A DNA stretch of 64,000 nucleotides from Malaya genurostris (lineage: Eukaryota; Arthropoda; Insecta; Diptera; Culicidae), in contig NC_080571.1 of NCBI RefSeq assembly GCF_030247185.1, positions 68,362,172 to 68,426,171 of the forward strand, written 5' to 3'. Shown one piece after another: positions 1-13,879 of this stretch. The position numbers and the translations under genes were made by a program. A model generated the notes under the pieces. It did not search any database, had not been told where the DNA came from, and saw only the letters and a program-made list of their open reading frames with translations. The number at the start of each line of letters is the position of its first letter. Position 1 is the first letter of the stretch.

Positions 1-359
1 TAAATAGCGTAAGTATTTTAATTCGTTTCTCTGATCGTACTGTTTGCTGTTCTACAGATCTGCAAATAATGGGATCGGTTGTGAAACCTTGCTGCTGACG
101 TTGATGCTATCATATTTCAAAATGAAAAACTGTTCCGATTTGTACATTTTTCATATAGAAAATCAATGTTCGGAGAAGTCTTATTAGGAGTAATTCCAGA
201 AATAGATAGTAATTCATCGAACTTCACATACTCCGCTTTGGATGAAACTTGGCACACGTTTAAGGCAGATCAAACCATTTGTTTCTCCGAAAAAAGAACG
301 GACGTATTTTTGCATTTAATTGCTTAAAATCTCTACAAATTTAAAAATGATTACTGTGT
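1..359. other. AT-rich sequence, nothing recognised
   Basis: I see no open frame with a recognisable motif, no terminal repeats and no simple-sequence array here. It is probably decayed repeat DNA. Confidence 0.5.
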
Positions 360-1030
360 GTGGGGGGAACGAAATTTATCACTCTGTAATTTCAGAATCA
401 ATAGCCGGAATCGGATAAAATTCAGCAATTTTGTATGGGATCATAGTCTTTTATTTAAAACTTTTGTTTATTAAATTTAGAAAACGATTAAGCTTCTCTA
501 TTCCCGATACTTTTGGAACCGGAATTCGGAAATCGGTGTAGGCGAAGTCAGTTAAATTTTCCCATGGGATTGTAAACTATTTCATTTAATTCTAAATTTT
601 AGAAAATCAGTGCAGCCATCTTTGACAAATCGTTATGCATTCTAAATATTTTTTTGAATATCTTCCGAATACCGGTAAAACTTATATAAGTTTTTTTGGG
701 CATCGACTATCAAAATCTGAAAACCCGATAAACCAGATAAATTTATGTGAAATTGACATATATACACTTAGTTTTATGGGAGCATACGACTTTTCATATG
801 AATCTAGGTTTGTAGAAGTCGGTTAAGCTGTCTCCGAGAAAATTTAGTGAATTTATTTGTCACACACACGTTCACTGATCTCTACGAAATGAATCGAATG
901 CTATATAAATGTAAGAAGTTATGTACTTCCAGCAATTATAGCTGTAAACTGTTTAAATGAATATAAATATGAAATTGTTTTAAATTTGAAAATATTGCCA
1001 TCCTTCAAGTACTTGTGTCATATTCATGAA
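360..1030 (+). repeat. Interspersed repeat family Y, copy 1
   Basis: The segment shares blocks in the same order with 61190-62035, for example the 'ggaaccggaattcg' block, the 'gccatcttt' block and the closing block around 'gaaattgtt ... gccatc'. A reverse copy lies at 8190-8401. It carries no convincing coding frame. Phrases such as 'ggaagtcggat' and 'ctccgagaaaa' link it loosely to the CA-core family X at 5521. Ends are not precisely defined. Confidence 0.6.
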
Positions 1031-1529
1031 TAAAAACAAGCAAGTTTGCTCGGGCATAAACTATCATATGCTACAAACTGAAACAGTTTCGAATAACTAA
1101 ATCTAGAAGAAAATTTTTTTTCCTACATCACTGCTAGAATTTATTTTAAATATTTAGGCAGCAGTTTTTTTGTGTAGTATAAATTTATTGTTGTCTAGGA
1201 GAACTGTGTTTTGTTTTCTATATAGGTGTGTGAATGCAAAATACAAAAAAAATCCGTACAATCAGTGGTCAGATTTCGAACAAATACTGTTCCACTGATC
1301 TCAACTAGATTTAGATTCTACTGCTTGACAATCACCCCTATTCTGTACGTCGTTCGGTTCTAAATATTCCGATCGAATGTGCAATTTCCATTCTGCATTC
1401 CGTTCAAGTTGGGTATGACCTCGAATATCATTCGTTCGAGTTATTCAATTTTCGAACATTACTCGATCGACTTGCGTACGTATTACTTCTGTTCAGTTTA
1501 GAATCGTTCTAATTTGTTTATACAAGTGT
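1031..1529. other. No gene recognised
   Basis: AT-rich sequence with no supported coding region, RNA gene or terminal repeat. Confidence 0.45.
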
Positions 1530-2735
1530 GACGGTTTCGTTTACTAAGAAATGAATTATATAAATAGTCTGACAGCTTTGATGGTTAGTGTTCGAAATTT
1601 CAAGTGTTCCCGAACGAGAGTCGCTCGGATCATACAAGTTGAACGGAATAAAAGTACGGGTGTGTAATTTCAGAGACATAACTGGATGTCGTGAATACGA
1701 ATGAAACTGACACGATTTCTTCACACTTTCGAATTCGAATTGATAACTATCGATTGTGTGAATTGTGAAACTTTTCCCCTTTTCACTACTAAAATTTTAA
1801 ACGATTTTTGACGTCGATTATTTAATTTCGGATTTGCTTATTTCATTGAAAGAAACTATCAAGATGCTGTACAGGATTCATTTTTGCCTTTTAGAAGGAC
1901 CAGATTGTGGAATTATCTACGATATTTAGCACAGTTCGGAACATTTTTCTCGAACGATTATCGCGATTTGCAAAGAAGTAATCTTAATAGTTCTTGAGAT
2001 AACATTTAGAGCCACTAGAACGGCTGAATTTATATAATGTTGTCCACTTTTCGTTTCTTGTTTTCTTTCTCTCCAATGCAAACCACCAGCAGCTGATGAA
2101 ATCGTTCTTGTTTGAATTGGAACTAGCTTTGCGTACAAACCGACACATCAGCTCGCAGTGCCAAATGATCCGAAACTGGTTTCATGCGTCTTCTTGCCTT
2201 GACGACCTACGACCTGAGCGTTTGAGGTTTTTAACCACGCAGAAGGTGCGCTCTCCGATGCCGCTGTTTGAATGCGTCTTCACGCCCCGACGTCTGCTTT
2301 CATCCAACGCACAAGAAGAAATGATCGATTTTCGACCACAGTTCCCCTTCTATAACGTTCAGTTGAAGATATGTGCCTGATTGCCTCAACATCATCGTCC
2401 TTGCGCGAAAAACCCAATGAAATAAAGAGTTTTCCGCGTTGTTTTCAAATTTTCAGAAAACTTAATTTTTGAGTTGTTTGTGGTTATCTCACACTGTTCA
2501 AAATATTATCCTAACTTCCTGATCATATTTTTGATGAAACAGTGAAAGAATTATGTTGCTGCCATTAATACAAGTCGAGATATTCACGATTAAGTTCTGT
2601 CCATTCTTCCATATGGCTAATTTTGAAAAGGCATAGTAAAGTATGTCGTATTCACGACAAAAAATTCAAAATTCGAACTCGAACGAAAGTGTAGATTCGT
2701 TCGTATCACAAATCCGTCGGATTGCAGAATCGGGG
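1530..2735. repeat. Interspersed repeat family W, copy 1
   Basis: Blocks of this region recur at 53860-54760, at 55555-55840 and, inverted, at 43430-43545. Examples are 'gaaagaaactatcaa', 'gtcgtattcacgacaaaa' and 'gatattcacgat'. The block 'cagagacataactggatg' at 1672 also recurs at 22622. No transposase or RT motif is visible, so this is a non-autonomous or decayed family. The short open frames inside are not conserved between copies. Confidence 0.55.
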
Positions 2736-2954
2736 TGAATATTTATTATTTTATGGAAAGGATTTTCTTAGAAGGGAACACATATATTGATGATTTGAAT
2801 TCCTATGAAAACTTCGAACTTATTGCCTCTGTTAGGGAAAGCTGTGATAATGGTTTCAAAACAGTGACAATTAAGCATTATTTGTTATTAATTTCGTCCA
2901 TCAATCATTTAAAATATATCGTTTTATCTACTCGAATCGATGCTTAGAAATATA

Positions 2955-4249
2955 AGGAGTGTATCGATAAGTAGTTAGCAACATTCAAACAGTTATTACT
3001 CTGAAATGGCTTAATTTTTTGCAGCGTGTTTGGCGGTGACATGTTTGTTTACACGTTAATAACAGCAGCGCAATCGATTGATTTCGGTACGGTTTATCTT
3101 TTCAATTAGGAGTCGAATTGGTCCGGAAACGCGAAAGAAAATTCTGCAGAAAGTGGTGTCACGTAAAACGAAATTGCAAAAGGGCTGAAAGTGCACCACA
3201 CCAGTGTCAAAACTATTATCGAGAAGTTCGGTAAAACCCTTTCCTTGTAGGATTTGCCCCGATCCGGTAGGAAAACGGGTCCCAGCCAGCCCGGCCGGGA
3301 CTTAAAAGTGGTTGAGTACATCAGGGAAAACCCATCGGCGTCGACGCGGGATTTGGCCAAGCAATTCAACACCAGCATCGGGATGATTCAACGGATCAAA
3401 GTTCGGAACTCTCTGAAAATGTACAAGAAACAGAAGGTGCCGAAAAAGTCCCTGGTACAGCAAGTTCAGGCCAAAACAAGAGCGCGAAAACTGTATAACC
3501 GGATTCTACAGAATAAAGACGGATGCATCCTGATCGACAACGTAACCTACGCCAAGGAAAACTCTCGAGCGCTGCCCGGACCGCAATATTATACGAAATC
3601 GGTGTACCAGGACCTGGACGACGCTGACACCACGGTGGCGATGGAAAAGTTTGGGCAGAATTGTAAATCTGGTCTGGCAAGCAATTTGTACCTGTGGTTT
3701 GCAGTCGTCGATTTTCTTCACGAAGGGCACAATTAAGGCAAAGGTGTACGAGGAAGAATGTTCGAAGAAGAGAATGCTGCCACTGTACAGAAAGCATAAG
3801 GCTCCTCCTCTGTTCTGGCCGGGTTTGGCTTCAGCCCCCTACGCCAACTCCGTTCCACACTGGTTGTCAAAAAATAATGTACAATTCGTGGAAAAGGACA
3901 TCAACCCACCGAACTGCCCGGATCTTCGACCAATTGAAAGGTACTGGGCAATTGTCAAGCGGCACTTTCGGAAGGAAGGTACAGTGTCCCAAAACATGCA
4001 GGAGCTCAAAAAAAAAACTGGACAGCTACCACCGGGAAAGTTACAAAAGTAACTGTGCAGAATTAAATGAAGAATGTCAAGTCCAAAGTTCGAGCTTTTC
4101 ACAGAAACTAGGATTTTCTTCAATATAATCAGCGAAATGAATGAAAATGTAATTTTTCTACAATATAGCGAAAACTGATGTCAAAATATGTTTTTTTTTG
4201 CTTTTTTATTCAATATTCAATGTTGCTAACTACTGTTCGATACACTCCT
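2955..4249 (+). mobile_element. Tc1/mariner element of the DD37E type, inactive copy
   Basis: The ends are inverted repeats: about 30 bp from 2955 (AGGAGTGTATCGATAAGTAG) match the complement of the right end to 4249 with two differences. TA dinucleotides flank both sides (2953-2954 and 4250-4251), the usual target duplication of this superfamily. The body encodes a broken transposase related to the intact one at 34635. A solo piece of the same right end lies at 20747-20795. Boundaries are well supported. Confidence 0.9.
3254..4052 (+). pseudogene. Tc1-like (DD37E) transposase, frameshifted and catalytically dead
   Basis: Two overlapping frames (about 3254-3650 and 3651-4052) together give a transposase with an N-terminal helix-turn-helix region, the phrase ALPGPQYYT, VWQAICTCG and the C-terminal signature CPDLRPIERYW. 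The spacing from the second catalytic position to the final glutamate is 37 residues, as in mosquito DD37E elements. Compared with the 34635 copy, the first catalytic aspartate is replaced (IDNVTY against MDDETY) and the second is glycine (FWPGLAS against FWQDLAS). The frameshift lies near 3650-3700. No function is expected. Confidence 0.88.
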
Positions 4250-4336
4250 TAGCAGGTGCAATGATATTGGAAATTTGTTTCAAAATGATTGAGCTGTACA
4301 TGTTCAAAATCTGATCACTGTTCGAAAAGTTTCCGT

Positions 4337-4766
4337 GACCCTTATTACCGTTCTCACTTCCACTTCCACTTTCACATCACTCACATATCACATTTTCTCA
4401 TCAAAATTTTGGTGGCGTTATGTTCATAATGACATCAAGTTCATTCAAGTAATTACTTTTGTTTCTGAAGCGAATTCCGTAGTAAGGACCTAAATTCACT
4501 TCACTCGATTTTCACCGTGAAGTGAAACCAAGAAAGAAAACCAAGTGAAGTGATTGTGGGTTCTTATTACGGAAATCGTTCAGAGACAAAAGTAATTACT
4601 TGGATGAACTTGATGTCATTATGAACATCACGCAACCAACATTTTGTTGAAAAATGAGTTTTTCCACTACAGTGATCACTACACTATGCGTGATACTGGT
4701 AATAATTAAAATCAAGTGAAGTGATATGTGAGTGAAGTGAAAAGGGAAGTAAGGGTAATAAGGGCC
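4337..4766. mobile_element. Palindromic MITE with CCCTTATTACC ends
   Basis: The left half (GACCCTTATTACCG..., then a CACTTCC-rich stretch, ACTCACATATCAC, and 'aatgacatcaagttcat') is mirrored almost throughout by the right half ending GGTAATAAGGGCC, so the whole 430 bp can fold back. It has no coding capacity. Its tips match those of 52942-53151. It sits just upstream of a transposase relic. No clean target duplication was seen. Confidence 0.8.
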
Positions 4767-4768
4767 AA

Positions 4769-5062
4769 AGTGAATGGTGAACGCCATCGTGTGATGATTG
4801 ACGACTTTTTTTGCCCAAAATGGAAGAATTGAACATGCCTGACTAGTGACTTCAACAAGACGGTGCCACATCTCATACGGCATGCGAAACAATGATCAAA
4901 TTGAGAACCTCTTACGGTGAACAGTTTATCTCACGTTTTTGGCCCGTCAAATGGCCGCCTAGATCGTGTGGAATATTTCTTGTGGGGCCATGTTAAGGCT
5001 CATGGCTACAAGGAACGAAGGACAATTCGTCAGAAGAATTGTCAAAAGACTAAGTGGTCAAC
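4769..5062 (+). pseudogene. Relic of a second Tc1/mariner-type transposase (C-terminal part)
   Basis: With two or three frameshifts and stops the plus strand reads VNGERHRVMIDDF, then QQDGATSHTACETM (second catalytic Asp with its His), FISRFWPVKWPPRSC and YFLWGHVKAHGY. This order is characteristic of arthropod IS630-Tc1-mariner transposases whose third acidic residue lies in the LTPLD-type motif; that segment is deleted here. The family differs from the DD37E elements in this window. The N-terminal half is missing or hidden beyond the adjacent MITE. Confidence 0.7.
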
Positions 5063-5520
5063 GTTTCTCTTCATTATTTTTCTGATTACTTAACCTACAA
5101 TCAACGGAATTCGACACACACTCGCTTTAGTTCAAAATAAATAAATATCACCAAAGATTAATGTGAAAATATGTAATATCTCTGTTAAGCGAAAACTGAA
5201 CAAATACACAGATTTCTATTCTGAACAGTCCGTTTTAAGGAATTACTCATACGTAAATGTTCACCCGACAGAACCAACTTCGAAGCAGTTTCATATACAC
5301 AAAAAAAATTCTATTTTTGTGTTCGTTAATAATTTTTCTGGTAACGATCTATAAAATATTATTTTTACTGAAATTTTTACCAATATTCGGAAAATTAATA
5401 AAAAATAATGAAGAATTTCGGTAATCATCACTATACATTCAGCAGAAATAGAGATGTGTCAAAAAACATAATTTTCGGACGTAAAGATGTGAAAATTTCT
5501 AGATTTGTAGAGAAAAAAAC
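5063..5520. other. No gene recognised
   Basis: AT-rich spacer between a transposase relic and an interspersed repeat. Nothing identifiable. Confidence 0.45.
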
Positions 5521-6207
5521 CTGTTTTAATCCACCTAGTGGTGTAATGATGCCTTTCTCATACCAATCATACTATCATATATAATACTGTGGTATTCTTC
5601 AAAATAATTTTCTTCGATCCTTAAAAGAATAACCGAAATCGGTTTGTTTGACCGTCTACTGATAAAAACTATCAATTGGAAAACATTTGAGGTCGATTTA
5701 GAAAAAATTTTAAGTTTTTTCCCCATTTTCAGGGATGGTATACTATTTTTAACCCACTTTAGCCTATATTTCCGGACCCGGAAGTCGGATCCGCATGAAA
5801 TTCAGGAATTACGTATCGGACCACAGGACCTTTCATTTGAACCTAAGTTTGTGAAAATCGGTCGCTCCATCTATGAGAAAAGTTAGAACATATATTTTCT
5901 TATTTTCGAACATTTTACCCCATAACTCCCACACCGGAAGTCGGATCCAAATAATATTCAGGAATTTTTTATGGGACCACAAGACCTTTCATTTGAATCT
6001 AATTTTGTGAAAATCGGTTCAGCCATCTCCGAGAAAAGTTAGAGCAAAAAAACTTTACATACACACACACACACACATACACACACAAACACACACAGAC
6101 ATTTTGCGTACTCGACAAACTGAGTCGAATGGTATATGACACTCGGCCCTCCGGGCATCGGTTCAAAAGTCGGTTTTCATTACCTTTCTATATGTGAAAG
6201 GCAAAAA
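5521..6207 (+). repeat. CA-core interspersed repeat family X, near-complete copy (Helentron/HINE-like structure)
   Basis: The left end carries a short palindrome (CCACCTAGTGG) followed by ATGCCTTTCTCATA. The middle repeats the phrase 'cggaagtcggatcc' and has a (CA)n core at 6060-6097. The right end is the conserved 'gactcgg...'-type block and a hairpin CCTTTCTATATGTGAAAGG followed by A residues. The left subterminal motif is complementary to the right hairpin arm. Copies or pieces occur at 17402-20745, 31999-32505, 32820-33467, 48380-48620 and 60948. No coding capacity. Confidence 0.7.
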
Positions 6208-8127
<1,920 letters not shown>

Positions 8128-8189
8128 GTAAAAAGACGGAGGAGATATTTTTTGAAATTATTCAAATTTAAATTTATCAGGTTTATCGG

Positions 8190-8401
8190 GTTCGATAGTC
8201 GATAACCAAATAAACTTATTTCAGTTTTAGTGGTATTCAGTGATTTTTAAACGTTTTGAAACAAATGTAAACTACATAATCAGGTAAATTTATCTGACTT
8301 CGGCTACACCGATTTTCGAATTCCGGTTCCGGTGCCGAATCGTTTCTCAAAGCTTAATCGTTTTCTCAAAAAAGGCCAAATCGAAAAAGACAAAATTAAT
8401 T
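8190..8401 (-). repeat. Interspersed repeat family Y, partial reverse copy
   Basis: The complement of this stretch matches 61420-61650, including 'aaaacgattgagctt', 'gccggaattcgaaaat' and 'agccgaagtcag'. Truncated on both sides. Confidence 0.7.
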
Positions 8402-8530
8402 AACTGTAGCTTGATACGCTCGACTCTAGAGTATGCATCTGTCGTTTGGTCACCTTTTTACCTTCGAGACATTCAACGCCTTGAATCAATCCATCGTAAA
8501 TTCGTCCGTTTTGCAGTTTCGTCATTACAG
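8402..8530 (+). pseudogene. LINE reverse transcriptase scrap (thumb/C-terminal region)
   Basis: An open stretch of 43 codons reads RSTLEYASVVWSPFYLRDI followed by QRLESIHRKFVRFA. This is the conserved block after the RT palm in Jockey/R1-type non-LTR retrotransposons (LEYAS.VW.P......IE..Q..F). Nothing of the rest of the element remains on either side. Confidence 0.75.
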
Positions 8531-9182
8531 AGTGATTAAAATCTCATACTTTCGAATGCACCATGAAACATTTACATTTCTTTTAAAGTAATTATAAACG
8601 GTAGAATAATACTAATTAAATAGTAGTGCTAACTAAACAAACTGAGATAGCGCAGACACGCGTAAAAAAGGAAAGCAACGAGGTCAATTATTTAAGGTCA
8701 CGCAATGCATTGCTTGAAATTGTAGCGTTGGGAGCGTTGATATCGACGCCGTTGGTCATAAAATCTGCTCCTTTAAATTTTTTTCATAGTGCTACGCTAT
8801 CTTGTCCGATTACACTATTTATTATTTTTGTTCTACCCGCTTAAAGGTGCCACAACAACACGAAGCGTAGCGAACTGCAACATTGCAGAGATATTGATTG
8901 TGATTAGAACTAGCATACCCCTACTCGAGCACTCACTAGAGGAACACGGTTTGACATCAGGTTTAGCTAGCGTACCACGCATAATGCAGATATATTACCA
9001 GCAAAACAAACAGGAAACACGATGCAAAGCAAAAAAAAAAACTAACTGCACTCCGTTTTCCAGTCGACTATCCTTTCGATTCGAAAATCTACCGAACAAT
9101 TGTCGACCGCACAGTTTGCTAAACCACCGCCGGCACTTGTCCTACATTTTCAGGAGCAAAGAATCTGCTGTTTCCCGACAGC
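8531..9182. other. No gene recognised
   Basis: The open frame at 8789-9283 runs into the TIR of the next element and has no recognisable domain. Nothing else is supported. Confidence 0.4.
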
Positions 9183-9184
9183 TA

Positions 9185-12100
9185 CAGTGGGGTCTCGTAC
9201 AACGCGGATTCGGTTTTGCCGGTATTCGTTATTGCCGGATAACCGCGATAAACGGGACCCAGAGCATAAGTGATTTCGACTGATTGGGGCTGTGAACGAT
9301 TATCTCGCTTCGGTCGACAGATAGAGCTATACAATCTTCGGCAAACTTGTTGTAGATACTTAGACCAACAATTTAGTGTAGTTTGACAGACAATTAGTTG
9401 AGAACTGCTCCACTTGGAGCGCTTTGAAAAATGCATGATATAAATCATTCGCTTAGTACAGACAAAACGATTTGAGCTTCAAGTAACTCGCAAATTATAG
9501 TATTTTGAAGAATGCGGGAATTCGGGAGTATGTCAAACAGTAAAAGTATTAACTCGGACTTAACCCATTAGATGTAGAATTATGTTCTTATAGAAAAACT
9601 AAAAGATATAGAGCGGTTTTGTTTGTTGGAAAGTTGTTAGGAATGTTATAGTTTACATTGTGAAAACTATGTTAGTTGAAAACTTGCCCACAGAATGGCG
9701 CTTGTGTGATCACAATCTTACAATATAAAATCTATTATGCGATATCTCTAAAATCTGATGATATAGATTGGCGGTGTTTTCGGAAAGAAAGTAGAGGAGG
9801 TAAAAACAGATTAAATAGTGTGAACAATTGTAAAATTTTTTCTCACTTGGTGACGCTGGTGTGCAATTCTGGGTTGGAAATTCCTGTAATCTTGATTTAT
9901 TTTGATTTATTAAGATCGTTTTTTCGACGGTTTACAAACTGGTTAGAAGATTGATAAAAGCTTGTGTGTGATAGTTTAAGAGCAGTGTATCTTCCTTAAC
10001 ATTGCTTGGAATATCAAAAAGTATTCGATAATGTGAACAGTAGTTCAGTATTCGATAAAAAGGTTGCGTTATTGCGATCATGATGACTTAGAAAGCTATT
10101 TTTTGAGAAAATTATATTTGTTTGTTTCGTGATTTATACTAGTTGACGGCAGAGATTTCTTCTACAATGCTTGTGTAGGAATTAATAGCTTTTTGGTCGC
10201 GGACAAACTTGGTGAGAAATATGATTACTTTTAAGGGATTTCTCAAGTTTAGAAACATGCGGTTTCTATATAGTTGTCTGAATTTTTCGGTTTGCTAAAA
10301 TAGCTGTTATTCCGGAGGATTCGCAAAATGATGCGAACTCATGTGCTTCCCTCCGTCATAAAATGATTTTGTGTCATGCGATTCGCTAGCAAATCCACTA
10401 AGCATACATTTTACGCGACGCTATCGTAATTGTGTTAGTGTGTTTCTGCAGAATTACTTTCTTGCATACATACTACTATATACTAGTTGAGTCGCGTTGA
10501 AATCTAGAATATAAAAACAACTACAGTGCAACAGAGAGAACGATCATAGATTCTTTCTTTCGTTTCATTTGGTTGTATTAGAGACGTGAAATTGATTCCT
10601 ATAAATACGTTGTAGCTACCTTTCTAACCATCCAGTAGAAATTAAGCAGATAGGGCATTTTGGGTGTGTGAAAAATATCTGGAAAAATCAAATTTTCATT
10701 GGTTTTCCTTTACCAATCGTCTGCTACAAAGTTTTTGAATCAATTTACGAACTTCACAAAATTCGAGGCTGTAAAATTTATTGAGATTCGTTGAAAAACA
10801 GCTGAGCTATGACAGTTCGAAGTTACCGTTCCAACTTTTTTCAGGCTTGGTATTTGGAGTGTTAAAAATGTAGCTAATTCATGGAGTGTTAAAAATGTAG
10901 CTAATTTGTAGCGTTCGAATCTCCAAGTACACTACCGGAGCAATAAAGAAGGCTGGATGACTTGAGAAATTTTCCAAGATTGGGTGCAAAACTGTTTCAT
11001 TCTCGAGTTAGAACAATTTTGCTCAATCGCACCATAATAATTGCTTTGATTGCATTCAATCAGTTTTAGTTCAAATTAAGTCATCAACGTTGAAAAATTG
11101 CTAGAAAAAACTACTTTTATCTTTTTTTTGAGCCTGGTACACAAATCGATGATATTGAGAACGAAAGAATAATTTCTGAAATTAAGGATTTCGGTGAAAA
11201 CATGGGTGCTTAACATCTTTCTCGTGAGGAAATTGATGACATCATCGCTGATAAATTGATTACGGCAGAAGAAATTGTCGCTGATGTTACGCAGATACAG
11301 ATGATATAGACGATATTATTATTCCACAACCAAGCGCTGAAAAAATCAACTTCAAAATTTTGCTACTCAACGAATTGGAGAACTTTTGTTCTTTGGATAT
11401 CAACATCGAACGACGAGAACAAATGCAACACATCTTTAGACAATCTAATACACAACTAAAGAACTTATTGATTGAATGGAAGAACGATCAGAGTGAACAA
11501 ATCTAACCACAAATATAACTTACTGTACGATTAATAATTGGAATAATATCTTCATTTTTGACTATTTTTAATACTATTTGTTATTTAAATAAATTCAACC
11601 TTCCACAACAATTCCTAAAACTAACATTAGCCAATGAATTTAAATCAATTAATCCTTTCAAAGATCAGGGTAATACTAAATTCCCGCAGAAACAGTTCGA
11701 TTTTTTTTCTCCAATTGATGCGGTCTCAATAGAATGGTTTTGTATGCATCAAAATAATTCGTAAATTCTTTCTATCGCAAACGCTCAACAGTCGTATTCG
11801 ACCATATCGTTTCCCGAAATGTTTTCAAACGGAATTCGACCTTAGAGGATTTGTGAGCCCTGTTGTAAACAAAACTTAATTTTGAGGATAACATCAAATA
11901 CATAATTTTCGAAGTACTAGGGTTTACATTTAGTATCACAAAGACCTTTAAAACATGTATTGCTTAAAGGCACTATATTGTGAACTGTTTTGCAATTCTT
12001 GAAAATGGTACTGTCTTTTTGGCTCTTTATTGTTAACTCGACATCCACCGCGTCGAAGCCATTCAGAATAAACTTCTTCGGTTTGCTTTTCGTTGTTTTC

Positions 12101-12996
12101 CTTGCAGTGATCCCTACAAACTTTCCGGCTATCAGGAGTGTTATAAATATCTCGATTTATACTTTTTATCAGTTCACCGAAATATGTCTTTGGTCGTTTA
12201 CGTAGCAGCTTGTTACAAAAACTGAATTTAGAGATTTACTGCCTGATGTTCAATAAAAAGGTTTAATTCGAATAAAAAAACAAAATGAAACTATATGAGC
12301 ACTATATGTCACATTTTATGTACTTAACATTATATATAATTGTATAAATAATCAAAACATTAAGTATGAAATTCGTCTCTCCTTCATCAACTCATTCAAA
12401 AACTGATCGATAAGATCACTCTCATAAACAAGTATGGTATTCAATTACAGAAGATCACATTGTAGATACAATAAGAACTGTTTCATCAATCGTTCAATAG
12501 GTATTGGAACCTTAAAACACCTTCTCGAAGAAACCATCTTAATAAGTCAACATGATTCTGAGTTGCAGGAATTTCGAACGCCGAATTGCACACTAGAGTC
12601 AGCCATGCGAGAAATTTCAATTACTGTTTACACCATTTGATCTGTTTTGACCTCGGGAACATTCTTTCCGAAAACACCGACACCACCGAAAGTAAAATAT
12701 TCGTGATATTTCATGTACAAACTGTTTTTCTATTGTGAACATATGAATTATTTCATGCTCTTTTCAAAGCGCCCCTGGCGAAGCAGTTCTCAACAAATTG
12801 TCGGTCAAACTACACTAAATTGTTGGTCTAAGCATCTACAACAAGTTTGCCGAAGATTGTATAGCTCTATCTGTCGACCGAAGCGAGATAATCGTTCACA
12901 GCCCCAATCAGTCAAAATCCCATATGCTCTGGGTTCCGTTTATCGCGGATTCGCTTTTCACGCCCCCGGTGTACCGCGATATACGAGACCCCTCTG
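9185..12996. mobile_element. 3.8-kb DNA transposon with long (~265 bp) terminal inverted repeats
   Basis: The sequence 9185-9450 is the inverted complement of about 12735-12996 at roughly 90% identity by eye. The outer tips are CAGTGGGGTCTCGTA and TACGAGACCCCTCTG. TA flanks both ends (9183-9184 and 12997-12998), consistent with a TA target duplication. The tip and TA preference resemble pogo/Tigger elements. The only coding trace is a decayed C-terminal transposase-like segment at 11133-11506. The rest of the interior is AT-rich, with a short direct repeat 'gagtgttaaaaatgtagc' at about 10858 and 10883. Confidence 0.82.
11133..11506 (+). pseudogene. Possible decayed C-terminus of a pogo/Tigger-type transposase
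   Basis: A plus-strand reading broken by one stop and one frameshift gives an acidic region (EIDDIIADKLITAEEIVAD, then DDIDDIIIPQPSAEKI) followed by a helical, charged tail ending LLIEWKNDQSEQI before a stop at about 11506. Acidic linkers with a short helical tail are typical of CENP-B/pogo-like transposases. It lies centrally in an element with pogo-like TIRs. The DDE core and DNA-binding domain were not found, so the family call is inference. Confidence 0.4.
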
Positions 12997-12998
12997 TA

Positions 12999-13879
12999 CA
13001 TTGATGGGCGGGAGGAAGAAAAAGAAAATACTGCAAAATAAACCGTTCCGGTTTTCCCGTGGGCCACCATCGGCGAACCATCGAGACGGCGAAGCGGGGT
13101 GCAGAAAAAAAGTAATAATAATTTTGAAGCGGGAAGGATAAAAAGTTTTGCGCTTGTTTTGCTTGTTCGACTGATTTCCTGCTTCGTCATCGACGGCATG
13201 TAAAATGCTAATTTTTCACCAGAACAATAACGTTGACGTCGGGCAAGTTCGGCCATCTGCTGGTTCGTTGCGCAGTGACATTGACTGCTACGTGATGCTG
13301 GCTGCTCCTGCTGCTGGCTGCGGAAAATCCATGAACCGGTTATATAAATTTGTAATTGGCAAACTTGATCCTAGCCCCGTTCAACAACCAGCACTGCCAC
13401 TGCCGACGAGGGGTTGCCAACATTAGCTCGGATTTTTGTGTCGGAACTGGAGTTTGTCGAGATTTCGGTGAAAAATCGTTGCGACCTGCGGGCGGGTGTC
13501 TGGCTTAGCGATTCACTTACCAGGTGGGGGTGTGCTAAGGGATTACAGCTACCGTTAAAAAAAAAACGAACGAACGATTTCAGGTCATGTTTCGTAATAA
13601 TTGAATGAAAACTGTAGAACAGCACGGTGTGATGGTTATTCCTGGATATACTGATATTTAGTCGGCAAGCCAGTGGATAATTTTTTTTTTTGCATAAGCA
13701 TCACGTGTTTGCATCGCTTTCATCAAAATATTCGGTAATTTTTCTCAAGTTCTTAAAATATTACAGATATTACACTAAAATTAATGAAAACTTGTTCAAC
13801 ATTTTAGTGGTTTGAATATTTAAAGATAGACTTGTTCGGTTCTGTAGAATGATATTAGCATTGGTAGAAAAACCGACCA
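12999..13879. other. GC-richer island, unassigned; possible promoter-like sequence
   Basis: This segment is clearly less AT-rich than its surroundings. A TATA-like motif, GGTTATATAAATTT, occurs at about 13338. It is followed by 'cgttcaacaaccagcac' and a GC-rich stretch with short open frames on both strands, none recognisable. It may be a host gene's 5' region or unique intergenic DNA. Confidence 0.25.

Noticed and set aside
12713..13141. 142-codon plus frame and overlapping minus frame at 12912-13256
   Set aside because: The frames read through the right TIR of the 9185-12996 element and the same sequence occurs inverted at the left end; not a gene.
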